Counted from the stretch's first letter, positions 54,688 through 64,000 are shown. The stretch: 64,000 bases of DNA from an uncultured Eubacteriales bacterium (GCA_934728355.1 CAKVEA010000002.1:128695-192694), one strand, 5' to 3'. Numbers and translations are program-made. The notes: generated from the letters alone by a model not told the origin.

Positions 54688-56670
54688 TTAACTTACATCT
54701 AAATTATCCGTATATAAATGGCCGTTTTCAACTATATACTCTTTTCTTCCACTTAAATTATCCCCTAAGAGGATATCAAACATTTCAGCAGTCTTTTTAA
54801 TATCTTGAGGCATAACTTTTATAAGCCTTCTTGTTCTTGGGTCCATAGTTGTAAAGCTCATCATATCAGGTTCGTTTTCACCGAGACCTTTAGATCTCTG
54901 AATGGTGTATTTTTTATTTCCTATTTTTTTTATAAAATCTTCTTTTTCACTTTCATTATAAGCAAAATAAGTTTCTCCGGAAGAATTTATTTCGTAAAGC
55001 GGGGATTCTGCTATAAAGACTTTTCCTTCTTCTATTAGTTTAGGAGTAAGCTGGTAAATCATTGTCAAAAGAAGAGTCCTTATCTGAAATCCGTCAACAT
55101 CTGCATCGGTACAAAGAATAACTTTATTCCATCTAAGAGAATTTATATTGAAGGAAGAAAGTTCTTTCGCAGCTTTAGAATTTCTAATTTCTACTCCGCA
55201 TCCCAAAACTTTTATAAGATCAACTATTATTTCACTTTTAAATATTCTGTTCAAATCGGCTTTTAGACAGTTAAGGATTTTTCCTCTTATCGGAATAATT
55301 GCTTGAAAATCGGGATTTCTTGCTTGTTTACAAGCTCCCAAAGCGGAATCTCCTTCAACTATAAAAAGTTCTCTTTGACTTAAATCTTTGCTTCTGCAAT
55401 CAACAAATTTTGCAACTCTACTTGAAATATCCATTGAAGTTGTCAATTTCTTTTTCAAATTCTGACGTGTCTTCTCGGCATCTTCTCGACTTCTTTTATT
55501 TATAAGTATTTGAGAAATTATTTTTTCCGCATCTTCTGGATGTTCTATGAAATATATTTCCAAATATTCTTTAAGTGCAGCAGTTAATGCATCTTGAATA
55601 CCTTTATTAGTAATTGATTTTTTAGTTTGATTTTCGTAAGAAGTCATTGTAGAAAATGAAGAAATTATTATGACAAGTGAATCTTCTATATCTGAGTAAG
55701 AAATTTTATTTTCATTCTTTGTGTACTTGCCGGACTTTTTTATGAAATTATCTATTTGGTATAAAAAAGCATTCTTGACTGCTTTTTCAGGAGCTCCTCC
55801 GTGCTCCAAGAAACTCGAATTATGGTAATATTCAGCTAGTTTTAATTTTCTCGAGAAAGCAACCGCTACAGATGCTTTTAATTTGTAAAACGGCTTATCT
55901 TCTCGATCTCTGACTTCTTTTTCAAGAGACCAACTTTGAATAGGAGTCAAATAATCTCCATTCAAAATTTCTTCGACGTAGTCAACTATTCCATGCGGAT
56001 ATTTAAATTTCATTTCTTTGAAATTACCGTCAGGCTCCCGAAATTTAAGATAAAATTCTATCCCTGAGTTTACAACCGCTTGACGTTTTAAAACATCGGT
56101 TAAATATTCAAACGGTACACTAATATCTGTAAATACGGTTATATCCGGTTTCCAACGAATCTTAGTGCCTGTGTCTTTCTTTTTATAGGAGTTTTTTTTC
56201 ATTCCTCCTATATTTTCACCTTTTTCAAAATGAAGATTATATATATATCCGTCTCTTTTTATTTCAACATCCATATATTCAGAAGCATATTGAGTCGAAC
56301 AAAGCCCCAAGCCATTTAAACCTAAAGAATACTCATAATTTCCCTGAAAATTTCCTCCGTATTTTCCTCCTGCATAAAGCTCACAAAATAATAGTTCCCA
56401 GTTAAATCTTTTTTCGTTTTTATTGTAATCTACAGGTATTCCCCTGCCATGATCTTCAATTTCAATAGAGTAATCTTTAAAATAAGTCACATTTATAACA
56501 TCACCGTGACCTTCACGAGCTTCATCTATAGAATTCGAAAGTATTTCAAAAATAGAATGTTCACAACCTTCTATACCATCGGACCCAAATATTACTCCAG
56601 GGCGTTTTCTTACTCTTTCAGCACCCTTTAATGAAGATATACTTTCATTTCCATATGTTTTTTTATCCAA
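54688..56670 (-). CDS. Type IIA topoisomerase subunit B (divergent GyrB/ParE paralogue)
   Basis: The ATPase subunit of the adjacent topoisomerase, 660 residues. The GHKL ATPase has NSIDEAREGHGD and the DHGRGIPVD block. The TOPRIM part has EGDSALGACKQARNPDFQ and ILCTDADVDGFQIRTLLLTM, differing from the common EGDSAGGSAKQ and DADVDGAHI. The C-terminal QRSKGLGENEPDMM is kept. The start is TTG at 56670, with AAAGGAG nine bases upstream. It lies 12 bases upstream of the A subunit gene. Confidence 0.9.
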   Translation of the reverse strand: MDKKTYGNESISSLKGAERVRKRPGVIFGSDGIEGCEHSIFEILSNSIDEAREGHGDVINVTYFKDYSIEIEDHGRGIPVDYNKNEKRFNWELLFCELYAGGKYGGNFQGNYEYSLGLNGLGLCSTQYASEYMDVEIKRDGYIYNLHFEKGENIGGMKKNSYKKKDTGTKIRWKPDITVFTDISVPFEYLTDVLKRQAVVNSGIEFYLKFREPDGNFKEMKFKYPHGIVDYVEEILNGDYLTPIQSWSLEKEVRDREDKPFYKLKASVAVAFSRKLKLAEYYHNSSFLEHGGAPEKAVKNAFLYQIDNFIKKSGKYTKNENKISYSDIEDSLVIIISSFSTMTSYENQTKKSITNKGIQDALTAALKEYLEIYFIEHPEDAEKIISQILINKRSREDAEKTRQNLKKKLTTSMDISSRVAKFVDCRSKDLSQRELFIVEGDSALGACKQARNPDFQAIIPIRGKILNCLKADLNRIFKSEIIVDLIKVLGCGVEIRNSKAAKELSSFNINSLRWNKVILCTDADVDGFQIRTLLLTMIYQLTPKLIEEGKVFIAESPLYEINSSGETYFAYNESEKEDFIKKIGNKKYTIQRSKGLGENEPDMMSFTTMDPRTRRLIKVMPQDIKKTAEMFDILLGDNLSGRKEYIVENGHLYTDNLDVS

Positions 56671-56748
56671 GTATATTTTCTCCTTTACGTATTTTTTTAC
56701 TATATTATATTACCTAAAGGTAAATGAGTCAAACAAAGGGAATGTATG

Positions 56749-56784
56749 GTAAAAAATATCTCAAAGAGATTTACCCTTTGAGAT
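56749..56784 (-). terminator. Intrinsic terminator of the SipW operon
   Basis: Inverted repeat ATCTCAAAG (56758-56766) / CTTTGAGAT (56776-56784), followed on the minus strand by ATTTTTTAC, just after the stop of the large beta-helix gene. Confidence 0.75.
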
Positions 56785-56798
56785 ATAAAGCTTTATTT

Positions 56799-59700
56799 TT
56801 ACTGAGTATACCCACTGGAAGTAAAAGTTGTATTTTTAGATTTTTCAGTAAACAGTGATCCGTTGAAATATAAATTTGCTTTATCAGTTATAACTTTATA
56901 ACTCGTGCCACTGTATACACTTCCCAAAAGAATAGACCCGGAAGTTACGGATAACCTCACATTTGTTCCTCCAGCGGCATCACTGCCAATTTGAAATGAT
57001 GGATGATTATAAGCTTGCAATGAATTTGTTCCTTCACTGGTCACATAAATTTCCATGGGAGCATTACCAGAAATATATCCAAGAGTACACCAATCATAAG
57101 CTTTAAGAACTAAATCTTTAAATTTGACTTTTATAGTTTTAGTAGTTGAATAAGTATTTTCAAAAATTATTGAAGGAGTACTCGAACTTGTTCCTGTAAA
57201 AGTTCCCGTTAATACATAAGTGCCCGTAAACGAAGTCATACTCGAAGAATCGGAAGGATAATAATATCCGTCAGGTGTTATTTTAATACTTGGATTTGAA
57301 GAATTTATAGTAAATACTTTAGTGTTTCCTACGATAATTTCTTCTAAAACTGCCAAATTAAGAACTCCGTCTTTCAAAACAACCGTATAATTCGACTCGT
57401 CGGATGTAAAATAACTTGCACTTGAAGCTGCTTCACCACTTTTAGAAATAGTCACGGGAGATGAAGATGTAGGTACTGTCTCTGACTTTATTCCTATTTT
57501 ACTTCCTGATTTTAAACCTTTTGTATTAATAGATCCTCCGGAAACCAAATAAAGATTATCGCTAGCAGTTCCAAAAGTATTGCCGTTTACAGTAACCACA
57601 CCGCTTAAAGATAATGTTCCATTTTTATTTTGATAAACCCCAGAACCGTAACCGGTAAGTGAGCCGCTACCTGATCCGGTTAAACTTTTGTTGTTTGTTA
57701 TACTGCAATCTGTTATTGTCATGGTACTTTCATTAAATACACCTGCTGACTGACATATAGTAGAATGACCTGAAGTTTTAGAAAAAGTATTGTCGTAAAT
57801 TTTGCAATTCGTTAAATTAGTAATCGCACCGGATTCGGAGCAATATACACCTACACCATAAAAGTTTAATGTAATTGTCGAAGAGTTTTTAGGTAAAATA
57901 GTGTTTCCGTGGATATTACAATTAATAACATCAACCGTTCCTCCACCTTTATTGCAAATGCCAACACCTCTTCCGTACGTATTTCCTGAAACTTCAGACC
58001 TATTATTTACAATCTCTACATTTTTTATTGTTGCAGAAACTGTGTTTGATATATAAATCGCTGCACCATTTTTAGCATTGCAATGCTGAATAGTAACATT
58101 TTCTACACTCAAACTTTTTCCTTTTGTTCCTGCCCAAAATCCGCCACCACCTCCGGTATTTGCAATATCTGAACCATCTATCACAAGATTGGATCCTGTT
58201 TCGCCTTTAATACTACAATTATTTTTTATGTTAATCATAGCATTATTGACTGTAAAATTCTTCTTTATTGTTAAACTCTTTCCATAAGGTACAATTATAC
58301 TTTCGTCTCCGGAGTAAAGATTATATTCAGAATCCAAATAAATTATTTTTTTATTATGAATTATATTAACCGCATCGGAAAGCTTTGTTATTGCATTACC
58401 CGAAGAATTCAAAACTTTATTTGTATGACTTGAATCAGTATAAAAATATCCTTGTGTAGTTTGACTTCCTGCCGATCCGTAATAGTAGTAATAATTTGGT
58501 GGATATTCAAGTTGCAAATCTCCACCGGAGCTTTTAGATACATAATAGTCTTCATTATCTGAAAAAAAGTAGTCTATTGTTGAAGTCGCTTTGCTACTTG
58601 GAGAAAATACAACAGGAGAGTTAAGTGTGGGATTGACTTGTGAAGTAATCCCGATATAGCTTCCTGATGATAAATCTTTTGTGGACATTTGGCAATTTTT
58701 AGATATTTGAATATTACTTGGGATTTCAGTATTTGAATATTTATAAATATTATCTTTTACAATTACTTTTCCTTTCACAGTCATGTTACCTGAAGAAGAC
58801 CAACTTACCGCTCCTCCACTTGAATCAGTATTTGCAACAGATACCACTTGATTTCCTGAAATTTCAGTTTCATTTAAAACTAAATTTCCATAATAAAATC
58901 CAACTGCACTTGCAAATGAATCTTTACCTGAAGACAAAGCCGACACAACATTATTTGAAATTGTGCAGCGCGTTAAAGTTGCTGTTCCTGTACTTAATCC
59001 GTAAATCGCTCCACCAACCGAAGAGCCACTTTGAGAATAAATACCATTTCCTGAAATTACACTGTCAGTAGCAACCAAATCACCGCTCATCATTCCAATC
59101 GCTCCTCCGTATGATGTGCTACTGGAAGTAGCATTTCCGACATTATCACATATTTTTGTGTTACTTAAAGTGATAACATTTCCATCTTGACCAACCAAAT
59201 TAATTGCTACTCCAAAACAACTTTCGTATTTGGATTTATGATTCTTTACAATTATATTTTGAGTACCACTGTAACCTTTTAAAGTCAAGCTTCCACCATT
59301 TATGAAAATTCCCCCACCTGAATCCGAAGATCCACTTACAGTGGATTCAATTCCACAACCGTCTAAAGTTATCTGTGAAGAAGAATCAAAAGTTTGGATT
59401 GTAAAATCATGATTTACAATACTTAGCATTGACCCGACAGTAAAAGTGGAATATCTTTTGATATTAACTGTTTTCTTTGTCGGAACATCAATTTTTTCAT
59501 CTGAAGAAGGCGAATACTGTGTAACAAGAAAAATATTTCCATCAAACCCGATTTGATTAACCGCTTCGTAAAGTTTAGTTATAGGAGTGGTTTTGTCACT
59601 CGAAGAAAGTACCTTATTTTTAAGGTCTTCTTCTTTGTAGAAATATCCTTGACTGTAGTAATATTCTTCGGTAGCAATTTGTAAATTTCCACCATACTGT

Positions 59701-60749
59701 TTAACAATATATTTTTCATTATCTGAAAAAAAGTAACTCAAATTTGAAGAAGATTCTCCATTTGAGGAAAAGGTTACTGCATTATCCGAAGTAGGAGAAA
59801 CCACAGTAGTTACCCCTATTTTACTGGTTCCTTTACCTGAGTCTAAATTTTTTGTGTTTACAGTGGTATTTTCATCAACACATAAATTACTTTGCATCTC
59901 GCTAACAGTATTTTCATTTTCACTGATGACAACATCGTTAATTAAAGTTACACTTGCTGTATTTTTTACATATAAGGATCCATAATCACTAGAAGCAGAA
60001 ATGGTGTTTTTTGTAATTTCACTGTTTTCAAATGTTAATGTTCCCATAGCACAAATTATGGATCCGTAAATATTACCAGAGGAGGAAATTTTATTTTCTT
60101 TAATAGAAACATTTTCAAAATTTACATTTCCTTCTTGAGCTATATAAAATATTCCTCCATTTATAGCCGAAGTTGAAACATTATTTTGAATTATAATATT
60201 TTTGGTTCCCTCTCCGCAAACACTTAAAGTTCCATTTGTATCAACATAAAAGACCGATCCATTTTCAACTTCACTTTCAATTTCTTGACCATCTATAACC
60301 AATGCCGAATCTGCGCTCACAGATATATTTAAACTGCTTCCCGAAGTAACTTTAATTAATGAAGAGTCCCTATAACTTTCATGACGTTTAATTATAATAT
60401 TTTTTCCTGAAATATTTATATCTTCATTTTCATCAACTGAGTATTCCGACAAAATATATATATTATTACCATCTGACATTTGACTTACAACATCAGTCAT
60501 TTTAGTAAGATAATCTTTCTTTGAAACTGACCAAACTTTGTTTTCACAATTCTCATCGGAATAAAAATACCCGCCTTTATAGTAATAATCATTTATTTCT
60601 TTAGCTAAGACTTTCCCACTTCCAATTATATTTAAAGTGGAAGTCAGAATAGCATAAATTACTGACAAAAACATAATAGAAGCAATCATGAAGAGACCCG
60701 GCAAAAAGAAACTACTGTTTTTAAAATATTTAAATTTATTTTTTAACAT
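56799..60749 (-). CDS. Large surface protein with right-handed beta-helix repeats
   Basis: This 1316-residue exported protein has an N-terminal hydrophobic segment ending VIYAILTSTLNIIGSG, which resembles the SipW-type signal of the TasA-like protein in the same operon. Three large repeats each begin with a YYY..GYFY element and an NKV step, then LT.L..AV..I, and continue as serine-, threonine- and asparagine-rich beta-helix coils with many ISNN and ITNN turns, as in pectate-lyase-like folds. No LPXTG or other wall anchor is visible at the C-terminus. It probably forms long extracellular fibres or an adhesin. It is the last gene of the operon, 19 bases after the DUF5305 gene. Confidence 0.8.
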   Translation of the reverse strand: MLKNKFKYFKNSSFFLPGLFMIASIMFLSVIYAILTSTLNIIGSGKVLAKEINDYYYKGGYFYSDENCENKVWSVSKKDYLTKMTDVVSQMSDGNNIYILSEYSVDENEDINISGKNIIIKRHESYRDSSLIKVTSGSSLNISVSADSALVIDGQEIESEVENGSVFYVDTNGTLSVCGEGTKNIIIQNNVSTSAINGGIFYIAQEGNVNFENVSIKENKISSSGNIYGSIICAMGTLTFENSEITKNTISASSDYGSLYVKNTASVTLINDVVISENENTVSEMQSNLCVDENTTVNTKNLDSGKGTSKIGVTTVVSPTSDNAVTFSSNGESSSNLSYFFSDNEKYIVKQYGGNLQIATEEYYYSQGYFYKEEDLKNKVLSSSDKTTPITKLYEAVNQIGFDGNIFLVTQYSPSSDEKIDVPTKKTVNIKRYSTFTVGSMLSIVNHDFTIQTFDSSSQITLDGCGIESTVSGSSDSGGGIFINGGSLTLKGYSGTQNIIVKNHKSKYESCFGVAINLVGQDGNVITLSNTKICDNVGNATSSSTSYGGAIGMMSGDLVATDSVISGNGIYSQSGSSVGGAIYGLSTGTATLTRCTISNNVVSALSSGKDSFASAVGFYYGNLVLNETEISGNQVVSVANTDSSGGAVSWSSSGNMTVKGKVIVKDNIYKYSNTEIPSNIQISKNCQMSTKDLSSGSYIGITSQVNPTLNSPVVFSPSSKATSTIDYFFSDNEDYYVSKSSGGDLQLEYPPNYYYYYGSAGSQTTQGYFYTDSSHTNKVLNSSGNAITKLSDAVNIIHNKKIIYLDSEYNLYSGDESIIVPYGKSLTIKKNFTVNNAMINIKNNCSIKGETGSNLVIDGSDIANTGGGGGFWAGTKGKSLSVENVTIQHCNAKNGAAIYISNTVSATIKNVEIVNNRSEVSGNTYGRGVGICNKGGGTVDVINCNIHGNTILPKNSSTITLNFYGVGVYCSESGAITNLTNCKIYDNTFSKTSGHSTICQSAGVFNESTMTITDCSITNNKSLTGSGSGSLTGYGSGVYQNKNGTLSLSGVVTVNGNTFGTASDNLYLVSGGSINTKGLKSGSKIGIKSETVPTSSSPVTISKSGEAASSASYFTSDESNYTVVLKDGVLNLAVLEEIIVGNTKVFTINSSNPSIKITPDGYYYPSDSSSMTSFTGTYVLTGTFTGTSSSTPSIIFENTYSTTKTIKVKFKDLVLKAYDWCTLGYISGNAPMEIYVTSEGTNSLQAYNHPSFQIGSDAAGGTNVRLSVTSGSILLGSVYSGTSYKVITDKANLYFNGSLFTEKSKNTTFTSSGYTQ

Positions 60750-60768
60750 AATAAATCCCCTTTTGCCT

Positions 60769-61803
60769 TTATTTCAAATCTTCATTTTCCTTCAAAAGGT
60801 ATCTATAAATGGTTTTGTCATCAACAACCATAAACCACGACTCTTTTCCCTTTTCAATTTCTAAAAAAAGTATTGGTTTATTAAGACAATCTCTTATATT
60901 TAATAAATCTATAAATTCTTTTGCTTCTATAAATTCGTTATTTGGCAAGTTTGAAAAATCTTCCATATTAGAAATAATTTTGCTGTAGTAATGTAAAATA
61001 TAATTTTTATTTTTCTCGTATTTACTCTCCGATTTTGAAATTTCTCTGTAAGATTTAAAAATATTGAAAAGAATTGCAACAGCCACAAATGCACTTAAAA
61101 TACCCAATCCAAAGAAAACTTTATTCCATAGCTTATCGGAAGACACTTCAACTTTTTCACTTTTTTTATCTATATCTTTATATTCAAAATTAATCGCTAA
61201 GGTTTTATCCGTGAGAGGAACATTCAAGCTGATTTCACTTTTATCATTTATCGGAGATTCAAAATAATCGCTTGTTCCTTTAAGCTCTACAAAAAGTGAA
61301 ATTTCAACATTGTTCTTCATTCCCGAAAGTCCATACTTAGTATTAAAATCATTCACAATTTTATTACATTCATCGTAGCTGATACTAACCGTTTCAGACA
61401 AACTTGCTTCCTCTTGCCCATTAAATTCTCTTATTTGACTTTCAAGCAAATATTTGTCATTTTCATAGATTAATTTACTTTCATCACTATTATCTTTAAC
61501 GGCTGTTTTCGCAATTATATAATAATTAAGTGTATAATCCATAGGTTTATCGCCTTTGAATTTATAATTATATTCAATGTCTATATGGTCTATAAGACTG
61601 GCTATATACTTCCTGTCTTCCCCTAAATAAGTAGTATTGAAATCATCATTAGATTTCAAGTACACTTTGTAATTCAAATTACCTTCTTCGCTATAAGACA
61701 ATTTTTGTTCTATTTTAAAAGTAACTGCACCATAAAACGACAAAAAAGACAAAGAAACAAATATTATAGCAAGAAAAATATACCATTTCTTTATTTTTTT
61801 CAA
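60769..61803 (-). CDS. DUF5305 family membrane protein
   Basis: This 344-residue protein has an N-terminal membrane helix (about 8-28), an extracellular beta-rich domain (about 30-225), a second helix (about 228-250) and a short cytosolic tail. The layout and motifs, such as FKIEQKLSYSEEGNLNYKVY and HIDIEYNYKF, fit DUF5305 proteins that are often found beside SipW. It may help handle or assemble the secreted filament protein. It is closely spaced with its neighbours in one operon. Confidence 0.78.
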   Translation of the reverse strand: MKKIKKWYIFLAIIFVSLSFLSFYGAVTFKIEQKLSYSEEGNLNYKVYLKSNDDFNTTYLGEDRKYIASLIDHIDIEYNYKFKGDKPMDYTLNYYIIAKTAVKDNSDESKLIYENDKYLLESQIREFNGQEEASLSETVSISYDECNKIVNDFNTKYGLSGMKNNVEISLFVELKGTSDYFESPINDKSEISLNVPLTDKTLAINFEYKDIDKKSEKVEVSSDKLWNKVFFGLGILSAFVAVAILFNIFKSYREISKSESKYEKNKNYILHYYSKIISNMEDFSNLPNNEFIEAKEFIDLLNIRDCLNKPILFLEIEKGKESWFMVVDDKTIYRYLLKENEDLK

Positions 61804-61826
61804 AATTATTTCACCTTCTTACTTAG

Positions 61827-62987
61827 CTAGAAATTTGCAAGCTCTTTAAGCCATACAGTTGGTGCACCAATTTGGTGAACTTTAAAAAGAACTATTCCTA
61901 TTGCATCTTCCTCTTTAGTTATAAAATTATCTTCAAAATTATTGAAATCTCCTTTAGTTCTAAAAAAAAGTTCCCCCTTAGAGTTTATAATTTTTCTTAT
62001 TCTGTGAACTAAAACTATATTTGATTTTTTAAAAGCAAGAATATCCCCTATAGAGAGTTTTCGGAGTTCTTCTGAATTTAATTTCCTAATCATCACAGCA
62101 TCACCTTTTAGAATCGTTGGTGTCATAGACTCCGAGCCAACTGCTAAAAGTTGATATTTAAAAAAGCCACTGATTAATGCTACAAATACACTCATAACTA
62201 CAATAAGTGATATTTGTATACTTAATTTTATTGTTTTTATTTTAGGATCCTCAAAAGTAACGGATTTTCGCGGACTGAATTTTTTCCAGAAATAAGCAAA
62301 AACACACATAGGTACAGCAATATTGAGTATAGTTTGGACGTATTCACCTGTATTTGGGAAAATCGGTAAAAAATATTCCGGAAGCTCCATAAAAAATCTG
62401 TAAAAAATAGTTGGTTTAAAGCCTACTTTTAAAGCTATATAAGTTAAAGCTGTATTTTTAATTACACTTGGAACAACTGAAAATCCAATAAGGGCTATAG
62501 TATCACTTATATCATTAAAATTGCACTTATAAATTAAATCAGATACATCGCACAAGCTCAAAACAATCACAAGTAAAGTTAAACTAATTTTACTTTTAGG
62601 TTCTTTTGTTGCGACCATGTATCTGAACATTTCACAAAATACTATATACGCTCCAAATTTAAAAATATTTGTTAATATTCCTTTAAGCGTAAAATTGTTT
62701 GAATTTGTGCAAAAACCCGATATCAGACCAAAAAGATATATGAGTATATAATAAGAAGCAACTATTATTGTTATTGTTTCTATCGCATCACTAACATATC
62801 GTCTGTTATCGGGCTCTAATTTCATAAGGGCAACTAAGATTAAAAAGAGCAATGCTATAACACATGTCAAAAAGTTTATGGATACTATATCTCTTATAAA
62901 GCTGTCCACAATCAACATGCTCGCAAGTAGACATTCAATAGAAATTAAAATGTTTTTATACTTATTCAATCTATTTACCCTACACAT
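61827..62987 (-). CDS. sipW: SipW-type signal peptidase I with multi-pass N-terminal extension
   Basis: The C-terminal 140 residues are an S26 signal peptidase of the ER type: the catalytic serine is in VGSESMTPTILKGD, and a histidine replaces the usual lysine in IVLVHRIRKI, followed by FRTKGDFNN. This is typical of SipW, which releases TasA and camelysin-like proteins. The first 240 residues contain about seven membrane helices with no family I know, whereas SipW normally has only one or two. The adjacent TasA-like and beta-helix proteins carry matching signals. The start at 62987 has a weak ribosome binding site, so the N-terminus may be slightly different. Confidence 0.85.
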   Translation of the reverse strand: MCRVNRLNKYKNILISIECLLASMLIVDSFIRDIVSINFLTCVIALLFLILVALMKLEPDNRRYVSDAIETITIIVASYYILIYLFGLISGFCTNSNNFTLKGILTNIFKFGAYIVFCEMFRYMVATKEPKSKISLTLLVIVLSLCDVSDLIYKCNFNDISDTIALIGFSVVPSVIKNTALTYIALKVGFKPTIFYRFFMELPEYFLPIFPNTGEYVQTILNIAVPMCVFAYFWKKFSPRKSVTFEDPKIKTIKLSIQISLIVVMSVFVALISGFFKYQLLAVGSESMTPTILKGDAVMIRKLNSEELRKLSIGDILAFKKSNIVLVHRIRKIINSKGELFFRTKGDFNNFEDNFITKEEDAIGIVLFKVHQIGAPTVWLKELANF

Positions 62988-63006
62988 AAAAAATCTTCTT
63001 ATTCAA

Positions 63007-63738
63007 TTAAGCTGCTTTCCATACAGGTACAACAGTGAAGGTGAAGGTTCCGTCTTTCAATTCCCATTCAGGGCTTGCGCCTTTGCTGTATTGATTATAG
63101 TAAACCTTTACGTACCAAGATGTTGTACCTCCATCGGTTTTTGCTCCGCCTGCATCAGCTGTTGTGGCTTTTGCAAGCCAGTTTCCTTTGTCATTGCCTG
63201 TTGTTGCGTCTCCGTCTTGCCATGCTGCAAGTTCATTTTTGCAAGCTGCATCACTATAAAGATTTACTTTGACACGATCTTTTATAGTATCATCACTGGC
63301 TGTTACTACTACCTCCGGTGCTTCATCAAGTTTCATATCATTCGAAGCAAGGTTTTGAAGGTCAAGCTGATAGACGACATATGAACCCCATTCATAAAGT
63401 TCTGTTCCTGTAATTGTCATTTTATCATTTTTTCTTACTCTATCCATACCATCTAATGTATCTCCTAAAGTACCTATCTCACATTTTCCAAGTTTTCCTA
63501 AAGCTTTAGCCTTTGCATCGTTTTCCTCAGCTTTCTTGAATGATATCTCACTGCCTTTGGTATCATCACCTATCGCATATCCTTCTCCCTTTAAGAATTC
63601 AACACCGTGAGTATTGATTTTTGTAGTATCACCTTTAATTTGAAGTGTTGAAGAAAGTGCTGCATATGCTATAGAAAGCACACCTAAACCTGCAATCAAT
63701 CCGATTGCCCATGTCATTTTTCTACCTTCTTTTTTCAT
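63007..63738 (-). CDS. TasA/camelysin-like secreted protein with SipW-dependent signal
   Basis: This 243-residue protein starts MKKEGRKMTWAIGLIAGLGV and has the SipW-type signal end AYAALSSTLQIKGDTT. The mature part is a beta sandwich with cysteines and ends FTFTVVPVWKAA, like TasA-type fibre subunits. AAGGAGG precedes the ATG, and a strong promoter lies upstream. The gene is visibly richer in G and C and in GCT, GCA and AAG codons than its neighbours, which suggests high expression. As the first gene of the operon it is probably the major exported subunit, processed by the SipW encoded next. Confidence 0.85.
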   Translation of the reverse strand: MKKEGRKMTWAIGLIAGLGVLSIAYAALSSTLQIKGDTTKINTHGVEFLKGEGYAIGDDTKGSEISFKKAEENDAKAKALGKLGKCEIGTLGDTLDGMDRVRKNDKMTITGTELYEWGSYVVYQLDLQNLASNDMKLDEAPEVVVTASDDTIKDRVKVNLYSDAACKNELAAWQDGDATTGNDKGNWLAKATTADAGGAKTDGGTTSWYVKVYYNQYSKGASPEWELKDGTFTFTVVPVWKAA

Positions 63739-63770
63739 TACTAAGTCCTCCTTGTATATTTTTCGTGTAT

Positions 63771-63799
63771 ATAATATATAAACAAAAAATAAATGTCAA
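63771..63799 (-). promoter_or_regulatory. Sigma-A type promoter of the SipW operon
   Basis: On the minus strand, TTGACA (63794-63799) and TATTAT (63771-63776) are 17 bases apart, with the start codon about 33 bases further. Confidence 0.75.
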
Positions 63800-64000
63800 T
63801 AGTTTTTATACAAAATATCTTAAATTTATTATTAAATATTCATTCTAAAAATTAATTTTCAAAATATCTTAAACAATATGAATTACTCCTAATTTGGAGG
63901 AACAAAAAATTAATTTAAAGAGAAACGTTTAAGGAAATGAAGTAATGCGAGAGAACAAGAAGAGATAAACAAAGAGATAGAGAGGAGGACGAAAGAGAAT
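63800..64000. other. Terminal stretch without a supported gene
   Basis: No coding frame can be supported. The last 75 bases are almost entirely A and G, unlike the rest of the window. Confidence 0.4.

Overview
This window looks like a low-GC, spore-forming Gram-positive bacterium of the class Clostridia. The direct signs are Spo0A and SpoIVB side by side, AddAB recombination nuclease genes, a gatCAB-aspS cluster, a SipW-type signal peptidase operon, strong AGGAGG-type ribosome binding sites and AT-rich codon use. The placement in Clostridia is inferred from gene content; no rRNA gene is present.

Layout. 1-4053: addB and the start of addA (minus strand), then a tRNA-Pro(TGG) with its own promoter and terminator. 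4054-10331: an accessory stretch next to the tRNA, with a small ribbon-helix-helix gene, two tandem cytosine-5 DNA methyltransferases, a convergent HNH endonuclease (together a type II restriction-modification system), a decayed tyrosine recombinase and gene-poor DNA. 10332-25163: a long minus-strand cluster that I consider the most interesting part. It encodes an ABC exporter (ATPase and two permeases), a SufS-like cysteine desulfurase, a fusion of a SufU/IscU-like scaffold to a nucleotidyltransferase, a radical SAM/SPASM enzyme, a second nucleotidyltransferase, an HPr-kinase-like protein, a partial histidine pathway (hisG-hisH-hisA-hisF-hisIE without hisB, hisC, hisD or hisZ), a CYTH-domain protein and a secreted metallophosphoesterase. 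A dead IS110-type transposase lies inside it. The enzyme mix resembles a peptide or nucleotide natural-product pathway; the partial his set would yield imidazole glycerol phosphate and AICAR rather than histidine.

25854-28822: a CAT-anticodon tRNA, an MsbA-like ABC exporter, and three tandem small proteins with double-glycine leaders and zinc-ribbon-like cores. 28913-34124: gatC-gatA-gatB and aspS. 34125-40518: an M23 peptidase with LysM and G5 domains, a TIGR04086-type membrane protein, an unknown secreted protein, spo0A, spoIVB and an unknown cytosolic protein. 40884-52436: ligA and a full nucleoside uptake and salvage operon (deoB, YczE-like protein, deoD, BmpA-like binding protein, ABC ATPase, two permeases, deoC, deoA). 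52453-56670: a divergent second type II topoisomerase pair. 56749-63799: a SipW operon with a TasA/camelysin-like protein, a signal peptidase fused to a large membrane domain, a DUF5305 protein and a 1316-residue beta-helix protein. The last 200 bases hold no gene I can support.

Most operons run on the minus strand. Many starts were moved inward from the longest open frame to an ATG, GTG or TTG with a good ribosome binding site, as stated in each entry.
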